Shown: piece by piece, positions 1 to 11,869 of the stretch | Numbering within the stretch: the stretch's first letter is position 1 | Layout: each line of letters opens with the position of its first letter | Assembly (NCBI GenBank): GCA_029204225.1 | Contig: CM055098.1 | Coordinates: 15,584,858-15,648,857 of the forward strand | Reading direction: 5' to 3' | Source: Diphasiastrum complanatum | Lineage: Eukaryota; Streptophyta; Lycopodiopsida; Lycopodiales; Lycopodiaceae | Length of the DNA: 64,000 nucleotides | The notes under the pieces: model-generated | Databases searched by the model: none | Told to the model about the DNA's origin: nothing | Seen by the model: the letters and a program-made list of their open reading frames with translations, nothing else | Position numbers and translations under genes: made by a program

Positions 1-1
1 G

Positions 2-481
2 CAAAAGGGTATGCTCAAGAGAAGAAATTCACTGTGAAGAAATTTTTGCACCAATTGCTAAGTTACCTACTATGAAGACAGTTTTTTCATTGGCAGCTCA
101 GTTTTGGGTGGGGATATTCAACAAATGGATGTTAAGAGTGCATTCCTGCATGGATTTCTAGAGGAGGAAGTCTACATGGAGCAGCCAGAGGGATACATAG
201 TAGCAAGACAAGGTTTTGCAAGGCATTATACTGTACCAAGTCATGGTACACAAGGATTGACACATACTTTGAGGAGCTTGGGTTTTCAGAGAAGTAGTTC
301 GAAGCCCACAAATTATTTTTGATCAGGGATCTTCATATTGTTATTGTAGTGATGTATGTGGATGATCTTGTTATCACTGGTTCGGATCGTGATTTGATTC
401 AAAATATTAAGAAAAATCTCTCGTCAGAGTTTTATATGAAATATCTTCACTCACTACAATACTTTCTTGGGATTGAGATAT
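2..481 (+). pseudogene. Ty1-copia reverse transcriptase fragment, copy 1 of a tandem duplication
   Basis: Broken copia RT. Conceptual translation across frame changes gives the run-in [10 protein letters not shown], then [20 protein letters not shown] and YMEQPEGY, then [12 protein letters not shown] with the catalytic YVDD at 355-366, and [10 protein letters not shown] at the end. Stops and frameshifts separate these blocks, and the YGLKQAPR block is lost in this copy. The window begins inside the element, so gag, protease and integrase are not visible. The same segment is repeated immediately downstream at 491-909. Family assignment rests on these conserved copia RT blocks and is secure. 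Confidence 0.85.
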
Positions 482-490
482 AAAGAGTAG

Positions 491-909
491 CACATTGGCA
501 GCTCAATTTGGATGGGATATTCAACAAATGGATGTGAAGAGTGCATTCCTGAATGGATTTAGAGGAACAAGTCTACATGGAGCAGCTAGCGGGATACATA
601 GTAGCAGGACATGAAGACAAGGGTTGCAAGTTGGCACTATATGGACTTAAGCAAGCACCCAGGGTGTGGTACACGAGGATTGACACATACTTTTGAGGAG
701 CTTGGTTTTCAAAGAAGTAGTTCGGAGCATACACTTTATGTTTTGATTAGGGATGGTCATATTGTGATTGTAGTGATGTATGTGGATGACCTTGTTATAA
801 CAGGATCAGATCATAGGATGATTCAAGGTATCAAGAAAGATCTCTCATCAGAGTTTGACATGAAAGATCTTGGCTCACTACAATACTTGGGATTGAGGTA
901 TAAAGAGTA
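491..909 (+). pseudogene. Ty1-copia reverse transcriptase fragment, copy 2 (tandem duplicate)
   Basis: This segment repeats about 90-490 with scattered differences. It restarts at the block encoding [15 protein letters not shown] and ends again at a GGTATAAAGAGTAGCACA-like boundary that also closes copy 1. The second YVDD lies at 778-789, about 423 bases after the first. From 611 a frame stays open through [17 protein letters not shown] to SSEFDMKDLGSLQYLG. Nothing suggests a functional protein. The duplication probably arose by unequal exchange or template switching after or during retrotransposition. Confidence 0.82.
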
Positions 910-936
910 GCACATCAACTATTTATTTCTCAATCT

Positions 937-1255
937 AAGTATGCTCATGAAGTCCCGAGCTACTATAAGTGTAGCAAGTAAAGCAATATGGTTACGAAAG
1001 ATTCTACAAGATCTTCATATGGTACAAGATACATCTACAGTATTTTAGAATGATAATCAAAGTTGTATTAAATTGGCGAACAATCCAATTTTTCACAGCA
1101 GGACAAAGCACATCGAAGTACAACAACACTTCATCAGAAAGAAGATTCAAATTGGTGAAGTGGAGCTTATTTGTTGCCCACATGAGAGCAAGTTGCAAAT
1201 ATCTTTATCAAAGGACTTGGCAAAGAAAAGTTTCAAAAGTTTAGAGAACTTCTAG
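937..1255 (+). pseudogene. Ty1-copia RNase H domain, C-terminal end of pol
   Basis: Translation gives ASKAIWLRKILQDLHMVQD, then NDNQSCIKLANNPIFHSRTK, HIEVQQHFIRKKIQIGEVEL and LSKDLAKKSF. These are the copia RNase H tail blocks, including the DNQSCIKLANNP and SRTKHIEV signatures. One in-frame stop precedes NDNQSC. It continues the element of 2-909 and is followed at once by a polypurine tract and an LTR-like start. Confidence 0.85.
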
Positions 1256-1282
1256 AAGTAATAGATAATAAAGTAAACAATA

Positions 1283-1320
1283 AGGGGGCGTGTTAGAAAT
1301 TAATGTTGGTTTGGCCACAT
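1283..1320 (+). repeat. Polypurine tract and start of a copia 3' LTR
   Basis: A purine run (AAGGGGG, 1282-1288) sits just after the RNase H end, followed by TGTTAGAAATTAATG from 1291. This is the usual copia layout of PPT then an LTR beginning TG. The right end of the LTR and its target duplication could not be located because no second LTR copy is in the window. Confidence 0.6.
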
Positions 1321-2880
1321 TGCTATGCAAATAGCCATACTTTCTCAAAACAAAAAATTACCAAAACAGTGAACACAAATCAGTATTACAAGGAAAAACA
1401 TTCACTAACATTAACTAGGGCAGTCATGTCTTTGTTTGTTTTCTTCTTTAGCACATTGAAGGGGAGGAGCTCATAGTACTAGCTTAATAATAGCTCAGAG
1501 TAGAATATTAATGCAAAATAACTCAAATAATTGATCTATTTTCCATCTCAAAATGTTAAGCGTGATTTTACATGATGATGTTGTGAAGCCTTTGATTCTT
1601 TCAAAGCATGATACTTGATTCAAAGCATGGACAACTGGGGCACAAACATCTGGCTTCACAAGCAAAGAGTGAGTCTCATTTTTTGTTCAGTCATCATTTT
1701 TGTCCATACTTGGAAATCAAGGACATACAATTTTTATCAAGGTGTATTCTTGCACTATTGGATAAGTTTAGAGGGCTAAAAGTCTCAATTTTGATGATCC
1801 TTCGTTATCGCAGAAGCTTGTCAAGCTAAACGCATTGTTCGTTGTGAGCATCGAAACGTTATGATTATTTGAACCGCCGCCTCGTGATTCTAAGAACGAC
1901 TACTGAATGTATCTCAAATATTTGCTTGAAATGAATAAACCTTTTATGTAGTCTTACGAACGACTTCGGAGTACTTTTTGATGCTTGGGGACCATTGGCT
2001 ACAAAAGTGGTTAAACTCATTTTGGGACCCTTCTCAACTTCGCACTTGAACCCTGCTAGTTTTGTTATATAGTAACGCATACCATTACCAAAAAATTTAA
2101 GGTTAGATAGTATTTATGTAGTGTTTTGTTCATCATTCTACTCTCCTTCTCCAAACTCTTTATTGAGGGACCAGCAAACAAACAAACTACACTGGTGATA
2201 GATAGCTGACTAGATTTATGAGTTTATTTTAGTGTAAAGAATGTTGCCATTATTTGGATTCCTGCTACAAAACAATGCCTAATTGCCAAATCATGTGATA
2301 CTTTTAGTTGGATAAATCTATACATTATTCATAGTGCTCTCTTGTAGCATCAAATTACCACTAAAAGGATTTTTCTTACAAAAGCATATGCTCAATGGTG
2401 CAATCTTACACTAAGGAACTTTTCAAAAAACTTAGAGGGCGGATGAGTTTATAGATGTTGTCAACACATTTGATCCATAAATAGTACCATACCAAATTTT
2501 GTGACAAAAACATGGTGCAATCAAATGTTTCCATGGAAGCATTCATTCTCAAACTATTTCAGGTGAGCAAGAATGTCATGAAGGCAAAATAAGGCAAGAC
2601 ACTTGAAACAAGAGAGGTTCCTACGAATACCTTAGCTACAAACAAGAAGTTCACCCGTAAATGCAATGCTTCACGTCGTTGAGACAAGCGCTTCAATAAC
2701 TTGTACTTTTCTATCAACCTACAAGAGACATGGAAAGATCAAAATGAATGGCAAGATCTTACTAAGTTCTGTGGACTTTATCATCAATTTCACAAATATT
2801 ACTCAAGCTACCTGATAGAACTCAGAAAGGTGTCACGAGTGTACTTAAAAAATTGCATGATTTTCAAAATTGCTTCTTCA
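1321..2880. other. No gene recognised; probably LTR remainder and decayed repeat
   Basis: AT-rich sequence without a convincing coding frame. The first few hundred bases are presumably the rest of the copia 3' LTR. Short open frames here have no recognisable domains and look like chance. Confidence 0.4.
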
Positions 2881-2884
2881 TTTC

Positions 2885-2957
2885 CAAGGGAGGCTCGAAC
2901 TTGGGACCAAAGAAACTTTGGATGCCAAGCTAACCAACTAGGCCAACCCCTTTGGGC
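2885..2957 (-). repeat. tRNA-derived SINE head (pol III A and B boxes)
   Basis: On the minus strand an A-box-like TTGGCCTAGTTGG (plus 2934-2946) is followed about 45 nt later by a B-box-like GTTCGAGCC (plus 2892-2900), with CTCCCTTGG closing the block. Spacing and sequence fit a tRNA-related pol III promoter of a plant SINE. The tail was not delimited, and no complete cloverleaf with anticodon stem is evident, so it is not called a tRNA gene. Confidence 0.55.
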
Positions 2958-4390
2958 GATTTTCAAAAATGGCAAATACGAAACTAAAATGCTTCAATCA
3001 ATCAAAGTTACGACAAATTCCCATCAAAACTTTGAAGGTAAACTTAAAGTTATGAACCAAAAAAGCTTAACAGACCAAAATAGTTTCAGTCCCTCCGTAA
3101 TTTACTTATAACAACATGTACCAAATTTCCCATGGTAACGAGGTTATCCTAAACTACTAGAAGCCAAGCCTCCTCATAATCAAGAACATCCATAGTTTTC
3201 TCATCTTAAAAACATCCTAAGCACTATAATATTGCCATAAAGCAATCAAAAGTGTCAAAAACAAGATAATTTTATCGAAACATGATCTCAAACGATTATT
3301 TTTAATGGACCACTTGCTCACTGGAAATTGTCATAATCCAAAGATGTATATCCCTTTACTATCCTACCTTGACCTAGTTTCCATCACATTGCTTTGACTA
3401 CTACAGATTCTCCAAGGTTGTATATTTCAATTCTTTCTCAAAGAATAGGACATTGGGTCTCCCACAATCTAAGTCCAAGTTCCTTATGCTTATATAGAAA
3501 TTCCCCTTAACACTACAGTAATCCAAAAGGACAAGTTGTCAACCTACCCCCTACATCAAACATAAGTTCACCCACAACTAATGCCAAATCGCAATTGAAC
3601 TTCTTGTGTGCCCCATCATTAACAAGTACCTTAGTAACTCAACCATTACTATTGCAACATAGCTATTGCACCAGTTATGCACAAGATAACAACATAAAAG
3701 AGCAGGATTCAAATCCTTCATTGGATGTCCACATCTGTTTGACTCTTTACCTCCTAAAGACATGACACCACTTACTAAGACAATGGACACCAAGAATGAT
3801 CAACACAAATACTCGTACGAAAAAAGATTGTCCAGTCAGTTAGGGCTCAAGAATGAGTATCGTCGTGGACAAGAAATCAAAGTACAAAACAATGACAACC
3901 ACTAAAAAAAATTTAGCAGCATGATGGCATTGTCATTACTTCTTATGGGTAACGCACTAACTGGTCATGTCCAATCTTGAATACATCAAGGTTTTAAAAT
4001 TGCATTACATCAATATATATTTTGTTTTTATGCTAAGAGAGGAGTAAACTCCCGCCAGATGTTGCGCACTCTTAGATGTACCTTATCTTTCTTCACAGCT
4101 ACAGGTTTGTTAATTAGTAGTGCCTGCCATGTAGGCTGACTTACGGCATCATGTTGCTTGGTAGTGAGTGTCTCACAGGCAAAACCCTAGGAAGGCCCAT
4201 AATTCTTACCTGATCCCCATGACAAGTGCACCTTATAATTTAGCATCAATCTTGCCCCAAAGTTGGAATCCCTGTCTTGTTTGCAATATAATGCTAACAA
4301 ATAAGGCTTACATAGTTTTGCTCATTTGTGCTTGGTCCAAAGGTTTTACACATGTGCAGTCCATTTCCTTGGGCAATTGTCAATGGTAGA
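2958..4390. other. No gene recognised
   Basis: AT-rich intergenic sequence with only short chance frames. A GGATTCAAATCC block near 3703-3714 resembles a B box but has no convincing A box at tRNA spacing. Confidence 0.4.
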
Positions 4391-4795
4391 CTGATCCTTT
4401 TTTAAACATATCAAGTGAAAAATAGCCTATCACAGATACTAACAAGAGGCAAGGGGCATCTACATGATAATTTAGACAGAACAGGATTAGTAGTATTGAA
4501 AGTCGACAGTTTTATTGTTGATCCCTTATTGAACATATCAACAGCGAAGTAGTTTATCAAAGATCCTACCAAAAGGAAAGGGGTAGATAGATGTAAATCT
4601 ATGCAAAATAGGGTTAGCAGTATTGGAAATCAAAGGCGTCTAAACTGAATTTCCAAATTACCACATACGAGCAAAATAAAAACCAGTATTTTAAGAGGTC
4701 AATTAGCTTATGAAGGATACTAACAAAAGGAAATTGGCAGATAGATGCACAATTGAGGCAAAATAAGGTCACCAGTATTGGATATCAACGTTCAT
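4391..4795 (+). repeat. Imperfect tandem repeat, about three units of 120-150 bp
   Basis: Three diverged units share a core reading roughly GATxCTAxCAAxAGGxAA, xxxGATAGATGxA, GCAAAATAxGGT and AGTATTGxAAxTCAA. They are centred near 4430-4505, 4555-4640 and 4715-4795. There is no open frame through them. This is probably a remnant of an LTR or minisatellite. Confidence 0.5.
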
Positions 4796-5634
4796 TATTT
4801 CAAGTTGGTTGCCGCACGTGAAAACTGCAAGAAAAACTAAAACAATGATACTAAGAGGCTAAATTGCATCATAGATTCATGGTGTGATTCCCTTGAAACT
4901 GGCAATTATTATGCAATTTACCGAAGATTGGCACAGGAAGCACAGATTTCCGGCTGATTCCAACTCTCGCAGACTCCACAGGGGCATCCTCTTTTCGCCA
5001 TCCCTATCTGCAATGGATTGTGATTTCTCTTTATCCCCCGCCCTTGTCCCTCACCTCCATCACCCCTTCCTCCCCCCCTCCTCCTCCTCCTCTCTTTCAC
5101 GTCATGGCGTGATCAAAAGGAACTCAGGAGCTCTGCGCAGCTGGTCGGCGTATTACAAACTATCCGCAGCCTGGAGGCGGGGATTGTGTGGTTCTCCCAT
5201 GAGATATTAGTGGAAAGGAAGCACCCTCTCATGGAGCAACTATTGATATAAAACTTATGATAAGATCCATGTATTTTATTAACATTGTCCCATTTAAACC
5301 AATCAAATTGTCCCATTTAAACTAGACAAATCGCCAGTTTCCATGTGGCGGGCTATGCATGGTACTCTTTTTATTTGCGCACAATATATAGCTCAGCCTG
5401 TAGATAGTCTCGTGCACGTGTGTGTAACTTTGTGTTATGTTGGCGCCTCAAAGAGCGTTGGGACTTGAGCGGCTTCCCCAAGACATTCATTCAACATGAA
5501 CTTATTAAAAAGCCAACTTAGAAACTCAACAAGCCTAACCATTCAGACTTAGGAAAACAGGAATCCCAACTAACCCGCAAGCCAACTTAGAAATATCCCC
5601 AAAAAGTAACAAAAGACAAAAACAAGTCACTCAT
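4796..5634. other. No confident gene; one short GC-rich frame
   Basis: Positions 4920-5215 are markedly more GC-rich than the surroundings and hold a 65-codon frame from an ATG at 5013 (starts MDCDFSLSPALVPHLHHP, with a poly-Ser run). No domain is recognised and it is not called as a gene. The stretch between 5230 and 5634 flanks the minus-strand gypsy fragment and may contain its 3' remains. Confidence 0.35.
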
Positions 5635-7235
5635 GAAAACCCAAGGTTGCTCTGTTTGTCCATCTGTCTGAGGGTGATAGGCAGTGCGAAAATTCAGTCC
5701 GATTCCTACTAGTGAAATAAACATGTCCAAACCTTTCTCACGAACTTGGTGTCTCGATCTAAAATAATCATTCTAGGCAGGCAATGGTATTTGAAGACAT
5801 ATTGAAAAATAACCTTGCCACTTCTTCGGCTGTCACTGAACTTTTGGTTGGTACAAGGTGGGTTTGTTTTGAAAATCAGTCAACCACCACCTAAATCGAA
5901 TCAAAACCTTGACAACGTGGTAGCTGTACAATAAAATCCATGCTTAATAATTTCCAAAAATATGTTGGTACTTGTAATGGTTGGAGTAGTCTTGCTAGGG
6001 CTAACGGTTCCACCTTCACTTGTTGGCATGGAGAACCTGTTTGTACATAGGATCCAGTATATGCCCACATATTTGGCCAATAAAAGCCTCTCGTGAGAAG
6101 TTCATACATTCAATTCACCCCTGGGTGTCCGACAGCAAGTACATCATGATGTTTTCTCAAGATTTTCTTCTTGAGGTTGATGTCATCTCAAACGTATACC
6201 CAGTGTTGTTTATAAATAACCATTTGATCTCTCCAAGTGAATTGCTTGTGTAGTCTTCCCAGATGGAATTCTATCATTAGCCCCTTAGCAATGGGTCTAC
6301 ACTATATTTATCTTTGATTTCTTGAAGTAGACTAGTCACTTGGGTTGCTACCGTTGCCATCAAGTGCTCTTGTCTACTTAATGTATGTACCACCACATTG
6401 TTCTTTCCCGCCATGTGTACAATGTCTATGTTAAACTTTGAAAGAAATTTTTGCCCACGCGTTTGCTTTGGCATGAACATACCTTGAGATGCAAAGTACT
6501 TGAGTGATATGTTTTCAGTGAACATCTTAAAGGGCTTTTCTACTACATAATGTCTTCAATGCTCTGTTGCTTGAACTACTGCAATTATCTCTTTTTCATG
6601 AGTTGGCCATCGTTGCTCCACATCACTCAATTTCTTCAAAAAATATACAACTGATTTTCCTTTCTGCATCAACATGGCCCCAATAGCAAAGTTTGATGCA
6701 TCCATGTGGATCTCAAATGGTTTGCTAAAGTCCAGTAGAGCAAGAATGGGTTCTTGAGTGATTTTTCGTTTAAATTCTTGGAATGTTACTTCACATTCTG
6801 GTGTCCATGTAATGAGTCTTTGTCTACTCGAACAACGGTGCCACGATTTTGCTAAATGCTTAGATGAATCTTCTGTAGAAGTTGCTTAATGTCATGAATA
6901 GCTCTATGTGCTAGCCAGTCCAAGATAGTCTTAATCTTCTTAGGATCCATCCGAATTCGTCCATAGTCTATAACGTGCCCAAGGAAATCTACTTCTTCTA
7001 CTACAAACTCACATCTCTCTTTTCGCGAACACGTAGTTCCTCTTCAATCGTTGAAGAACCGTCCTTAAATGTCTAATGTGATCTTTGAGGCTGCAGCTGA
7101 ATACTAAGATGTCATCGATATACACAATAACAAATTCGTCTAAGCAGTCTTGAAAGATATTATTCATCAATGTGCAAAATGTGGCTGGTGTGTTTGTTAG
7201 ACCGAACAGCATCACCATGAACTCATGTGATACTC
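5635..7235 (-). pseudogene. Ty3-gypsy pol fragment: RT, RNase H and integrase core
   Basis: Reading right to left: MLFGLTNTPATFCTLMNNIF, then FVIVYIDDILVFS (catalytic YIDD), then an RNase H end with DIVHMAGKNNVVVHTLSRQE, then integrase H/GFYWPNM and DFIVQLPRCQGFDSI. Broken frames continue to a relic of the AYHPQTDGQTEQ block near 5650. Stops and frameshifts separate all blocks. The 5' end is cut within RT at about 7235, where a plus-strand copia fragment begins abruptly. Protease, gag and LTRs are absent. Domain order marks it as gypsy type (integrase after RNase H). Confidence 0.85.
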
Positions 7236-7259
7236 GATGTCACACAAGGCATATCGAAT

Positions 7260-8170
7260 TTTTGATGTTGAGACAAGCTAATACTCAATTAGTCGAGATG
7301 TCGTCTTCCTCGAAGACAAATTCTTCGACTTCAAGCAGAAGCAGCCAATGCAAGAGTTTATCCCAACAACTCCCATCACCATCGACAGGCCTCAACCCTA
7401 CGACTGTTTCGATGAATATCGAAGATATCCCTGTCGCACAGCAAGGAGAATCATCATCTCAACAACCGACTATTGTTCGATTATCTGCATGACATCGACA
7501 AGAACCTGATCGTTTCGTCCCTCAAACATTCATCAGCAACGATGAACCCACTTTAGTAGCAGAAGCATTGTCAAGTTTGAATGCAGACAACTGGTGTTCT
7601 ACTATGCATGTTGAGTATAATTCATTGATGAAAAACAGGACTTGGCGTCTTGTCGAAGCTCTTACAGATGCAAAGATCATCGACAATAAGTGGATCTTCA
7701 AGTTGAAGCTCAATCCAGATGGTTCTACAAGCATATGGAAAGCTCGTCTAGTCATCAAAGGTTACAAACAAACCTATGGTATTGACTACACTGAGACATA
7801 CAGTTTAGTGGTAAGACTTCAATCAATTCGATTCTTATTTGTCTTCACAGTTGTCGAAGATCTGGAAATACACCAGATGGATGTTTAGATAGCCTTTCTG
7901 AATGAATATATACAAGAAGATATCTATATCTATCAACCTGAAGGTTACAACCTTCAAGGCCAAGAACACAAAGTCTGTAAGTTGCAGAAAGCTCTCTACG
8001 AGCTAAAGCAAGCTCCAAGGGCCTGGTTTGATATAATCAATCGATTCTTGTTGCAGCATGACTTCATTCCGAACTCTGTTGATTCTAATGTTTATCTCAA
8101 ACACAGAGGCTCAAGCTATGTCATAATAGCTCTGTATGTTGATGACTTGCTGATCATCAGCAATTCAAAT
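7260..8170 (+). pseudogene. Ty1-copia pol fragment: pre-RT linker and RT up to YVDD
   Basis: A Ser/Thr-rich linker leads into MHVEYNSLMKNRTWRLVE, NKWIFKLKLNPDGSTSIWKA, RLVIKGYKQTYGIDYTETYS and, after one in-frame TAG at 7886-7888, AFLNEYIQEDIYIYQPEGY, KALYELKQAPRAWFDIINRF and ALYVDDLLIISNSNQ. The frame is otherwise continuous from about 7500 to 8170, so decay is recent. It stops right after the YVDD block, where unrelated hAT sequence begins. It is bounded on the left by the minus-strand gypsy fragment. Confidence 0.85.
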
Positions 8171-8185
8171 CAGTTACTTCATGTG

Positions 8186-8376
8186 TTACTTGTGCGACCT
8201 CCCATTTCATGTGGCACAGACCCCTGCATGGAGGGATATGATGCGAGCAGTATCTCGTATCGGTGTTGAGTGGGGGCCCGACCATGGAGCAGTTGAGGAA
8301 GAGAGAGCTACATGCTGAGCAACAGTCCGTGGATGCTGACCTGCAGCCCATTAGGAAGTCATGGGCGAGGTATACT
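8186..8376 (+). pseudogene. hAT transposase fragment (DUF659-type region)
   Basis: The + frame reads DLPFHVAQTPAWRDMMRAVS and RIGVEWGP, then after a one-base shift MEQLRKRELHAEQQSVDADL and QPIRKSWAR, ending at a GAG/GTATAC splice-donor-like boundary at 8374-8379. This resembles the stretch preceding the SDGWT block of plant hAT transposases. It differs clearly from the hAT family in 31-41 kb, so it is another subfamily. Only one exon piece is present. Confidence 0.6.
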
Positions 8377-9009
8377 TGTAAGTTGTAACCTTACATCTTC
8401 AAAACCTTTGCACTTGCCACTTACTACTTTAGAAATTAGTACTTTCAAGTTTCTAACTTTGAACTTTTAATCTCCAAATTTGCATCTTATTATTTGTCTG
8501 ATAATCAATGCTTTATGTTTGGCTATGTAATCACTGAGTTGCTAGCGATTTCAAAGTTAGTTGCTAAAGATTGAACATGATTTCTATCACTACTTTTTGT
8601 TTAATATTGATAGGCGTATGGTCATGCACATGAAAGAAGATTTTTTCTGCGCGTTCGATAATTCGTTTACCTACTTTGATTTGTCAAACTATTTTTCATT
8701 TTATCACCAATTTCCAACATGAGGCAAAATGTTTTGGGCCTAACTTTTGCTAAAGGGCATCATTTTTGGCCATCTTTGGGGCAGATTGACTCTTGAAAGT
8801 TGCTGTTCAAAGTTGGTGGACATAATGTCATTACCACTCCATCGACTTCGACTCCATCGACATCGACTCAAGGACAAATGGTTGACTTGACTCATTCGAC
8901 ACCCTTGACTGTCAACAATTACCACTCAAAACAAAGCTCTTTCTCTGTTCTATTTGATACAGAGACAACATCACCGTACCTCTATATGCTTACTAGTCAT
9001 GGTAGTGCT
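8377..9009. other. No gene recognised
   Basis: An AT-rich stretch that includes, at 8800-9010, a Thr/Ser-rich frame (TPSTSTPSTSTQ) resembling a copia pre-RT linker but without diagnostic motifs. It may belong to the copia fragment that follows. Confidence 0.35.
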
Positions 9010-9945
9010 TAGTAGTGTTGTATGTTGATGACAACATTATCACATGAAATGATGAGAACTTGATAAAGTCTATCATGATCAGTTTGTGTAAGCATTTTGA
9101 GATGACAAATTATTACAGTACTGCCTAAGCATAGAAGTATGGCAAAACGTAAACAATATTAAGCTTTCGCAAGAGAAATACCCTCGTGAAGTTTTAGAGA
9201 GATTTCATATATCTGATTGTAAGCCATTGACTTTGACTAGTGAAGTTAGTTAGAATCTAACATGTCTTGATGAGAGTGGTCCAATTGATAGTACATTGTA
9301 TTGTCAACTTGTTGCTACTCTCATATATCTCACCACTACTTAACTATCATTAGTTATGCTATGAGCCTAGTGAGTCAATTTATGGTAGCACACACTTTGG
9401 AACATTGGAAAGTAGCTATATGCATTATGAGGTACGTGAAGGGCACACTTGATCTTGGGCTAGTCTATTCAAGATGATTTGATTTACCAAAGCTAAAAGG
9501 TTTTGTGGATGTTGACTGAGATGGTAGTGTAGACGATAGGAGGTCTACCTATGGTTATGCTTTCGATGTTGGCAATGGTCGTTTCTCCTAGTCAAGTAAT
9601 AGTATCATTTTCCACCATAGAGGCCGAATATAAATCTTTATGCTCAACAACACAAAAAGCGATTTGGCTACGGGAGCTACTTAGAGAGATTGATATAAAG
9701 CAAGCCAAAGGTGCAATTATTTATTTTGATAGTCAGAGTGGCATTCAATTGGCTAAAAATCTCGTGTGTTCATGATAGAACAAAGTACATAGAAGTAAGA
9801 TATCATTTTATGCATGAGAAACTTTGTTCAAAAGACATAGATGTGATTCATTGTAGCACCGCTACACAAGTCCTGACATATTCACGAAGTCGCTAAGCAG
9901 AGACAAATTTGAGGATTTTAGGCTAAAGCTTGGTATGTAATTAAT
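9010..9945 (+). pseudogene. Ty1-copia RT C-terminus and RNase H, heavily decayed
   Basis: Fragments in changing frames include LYVDDNIIT (near 9020-9045), YAMSLVSQFMVAHTLEHWK, MRYVKGTLDLGLVYSR, RSTYGYAF, a relic of the EAEY block and AIWLRELLREID, IYFDSQSGIQLAKN, and DRTKYIEVRYHFMHEKL. This is the usual order from RT thumb to RNase H in copia. At least ten stops or shifts are present. Downstream polypurine tract and LTR were not identified. Confidence 0.8.
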
Positions 9946-11109
9946 ATCTTGAAGGTTGAATACGTTGATAGACATGCTTACTACATCTTGCTTATAGCAT
10001 TTTAATAAAGTATGCTTGACTTTTAAGTTGAAAGCAGCTATGTTATCGTTGAGGCATGTTCCATGAGTAGTTCACTTGTTGATAGGATGTTGATGTTAAT
10101 TATTGAGAGAGAGACTTGAAAAGTGCAATAATTAACTTGTTATTGTTTTACGATCACTTGTCATTTTTTACGGCTACTTTCTCTCTCATGTTTTTAGACG
10201 GTGGGTGAATCCTTCTCGAGCCCCTTAGTCGCTACTTAGATGGTTTTTCTTGTACTTCTATGTAGAGTGTGAAGATACAGTGTTTGGTGAGCAATCACTT
10301 GTTCTCTTGTCTTGAAGCGCTTTATGATATGATGTAGTGATTAAATCGACCAAATCTTGTTATTATCAACTGCAACATTGTTAAATACAAAATAAAAACA
10401 ACAACTATAAAATGGATTGAAAAATTAGACTACGATCTCTTGCAGGTAATGGATACAAACCAATACTTGACAATGGGACAAATGGCAGATAAATTGATCC
10501 AAAAAACAATAGTCGTAGACAAAAGTTTGCACAAAATACAACTCTTAGACGAATAAAGTATGCACCCCGAAAACAGCAAACTGGCTTGGAAGAAAAGAAA
10601 AGAGCATACCAACAACACATACATGATACTCCATTACATCATTGTCACACTTGTGCAAAACTTTCATTTCGATATCAAACAAGAAAGCTCCTTGCCATAA
10701 TCGCAAATTATCTAAACAAATACAAAATCCTTATTTAAAGTGCATAGAACAAATGAAACACATGCATGTCAAGATTGTTATAATAATTCTAAACGCAATA
10801 AAATCTCATTTTTTCTTTTTTCTATCAACATATCTATGAATCAAAAATGGATACTGCAAAAACTAAATTGATTAGAAGAGCCACTTGTCTTTCCAAGACT
10901 TGCCTTCAGACAAATACGTTAAATGCACCTAATCTTTGGTTAATATAGTTGATATGGCAATGTCATTAATGCACTTAGCAATATCCACAAAACTCAAATC
11001 GTATTGTCTCGCCTTCTTGATGAGCACACAACCATAGCTATACAAATAAAACGAAAGCTTGAATATAAGTTCATATTTGCATCAAAATTGATTAGACCAT
11101 ATCATTGTA
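9946..11109. other. No gene recognised
   Basis: AT-rich sequence with no recognisable protein blocks or RNA genes. Open frames are short and composition-driven. Confidence 0.4.
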
Positions 11110-11754
11110 ATGACAACATTGAAAAACCTATGTCAAACAGATTTGTACAAAGATTTGAACTTCCAAATTATTGACATTTGGAAAGAGCAAACACAAATAC
11201 ATCAATATGAGTCCAATTTTGAAAACGAACACACAGACAATGTTATGACAAACAAAATACATAATGCTTTGCCATCAGGATCCTTTCAGCACAATCGAAT
11301 TTCTATTACCATCTACAATGATTTACCATCAATCACCAGTGAACTAAACATGAACAATACTACAACAAATCACATACACAAACCTTTGACAAAAGATTGT
11401 TATGGTACTCAAAACTCAAATTCTATCGAAATTGACGATGACTTACAATTGCGTCATGAAGCATTACATAAGCTATGTGAAACAAGATTGATGGCAATTC
11501 ATTCGTTAGCAGTTGAGAAAGCTCGCATGAAAGCTTCGCATGATAGACGATTGCATAAGAACGATCTAAAGGAGGGTGATTTGGCGTTGATGTACAAAAC
11601 CAAGCTAAAAAAAGGAAAATTGAAGATCACGTGTGATCTTATTGGGTCAAGAAAATCGTATCTTATATGGAGTAGTGGTATTGGAACATCTGGATGGAAC
11701 ACGATTTGTGGCAGTCGATTACACAACTTTTGGCAGCCAAAACTTCCTACTTAG
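11110..11754 (+). pseudogene. Ty3-gypsy integrase C-terminal region (GPY/F-like), retained 214-codon frame
   Basis: The frame from ATG 11110 is Asn/Thr-rich and unrecognised at first. Its last third reads EKARMKASHDRRLHKNDLKE, GDLALMYKTKLKKGKLKI and a degenerate GPY-like tail. The EKAR..HDRR...F..GDLVL pattern is typical of the integrase C-terminus of plant gypsy elements. A frameshift near 11670 moves the rest of the domain (VVVLEHLDGTRFVAVDYTTF) to the next frame. No catalytic core or LTR is adjacent, so it is an isolated tail. Confidence 0.65.
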
Positions 11755-11869
11755 CTCCAATTTGGTAGTTTTTGTTTTGTTTTATTTTATTTTTTATTTT
11801 TGTTATTTTCCATGAAATATTTTTTATTTTCTTGGAAAAAGACATTGAAAAAATATATATGGGAATGTG

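Noticed and set aside
2701-3111. 136-codon frame on the plus strand
   Set aside because: It begins at a non-ATG codon, has no recognisable domain and overlaps the SINE head on the other strand.
3655-3725. tRNA gene suggested by GGATTCAAATCC
   Set aside because: No A box at the right spacing and no acceptor stem pairing.
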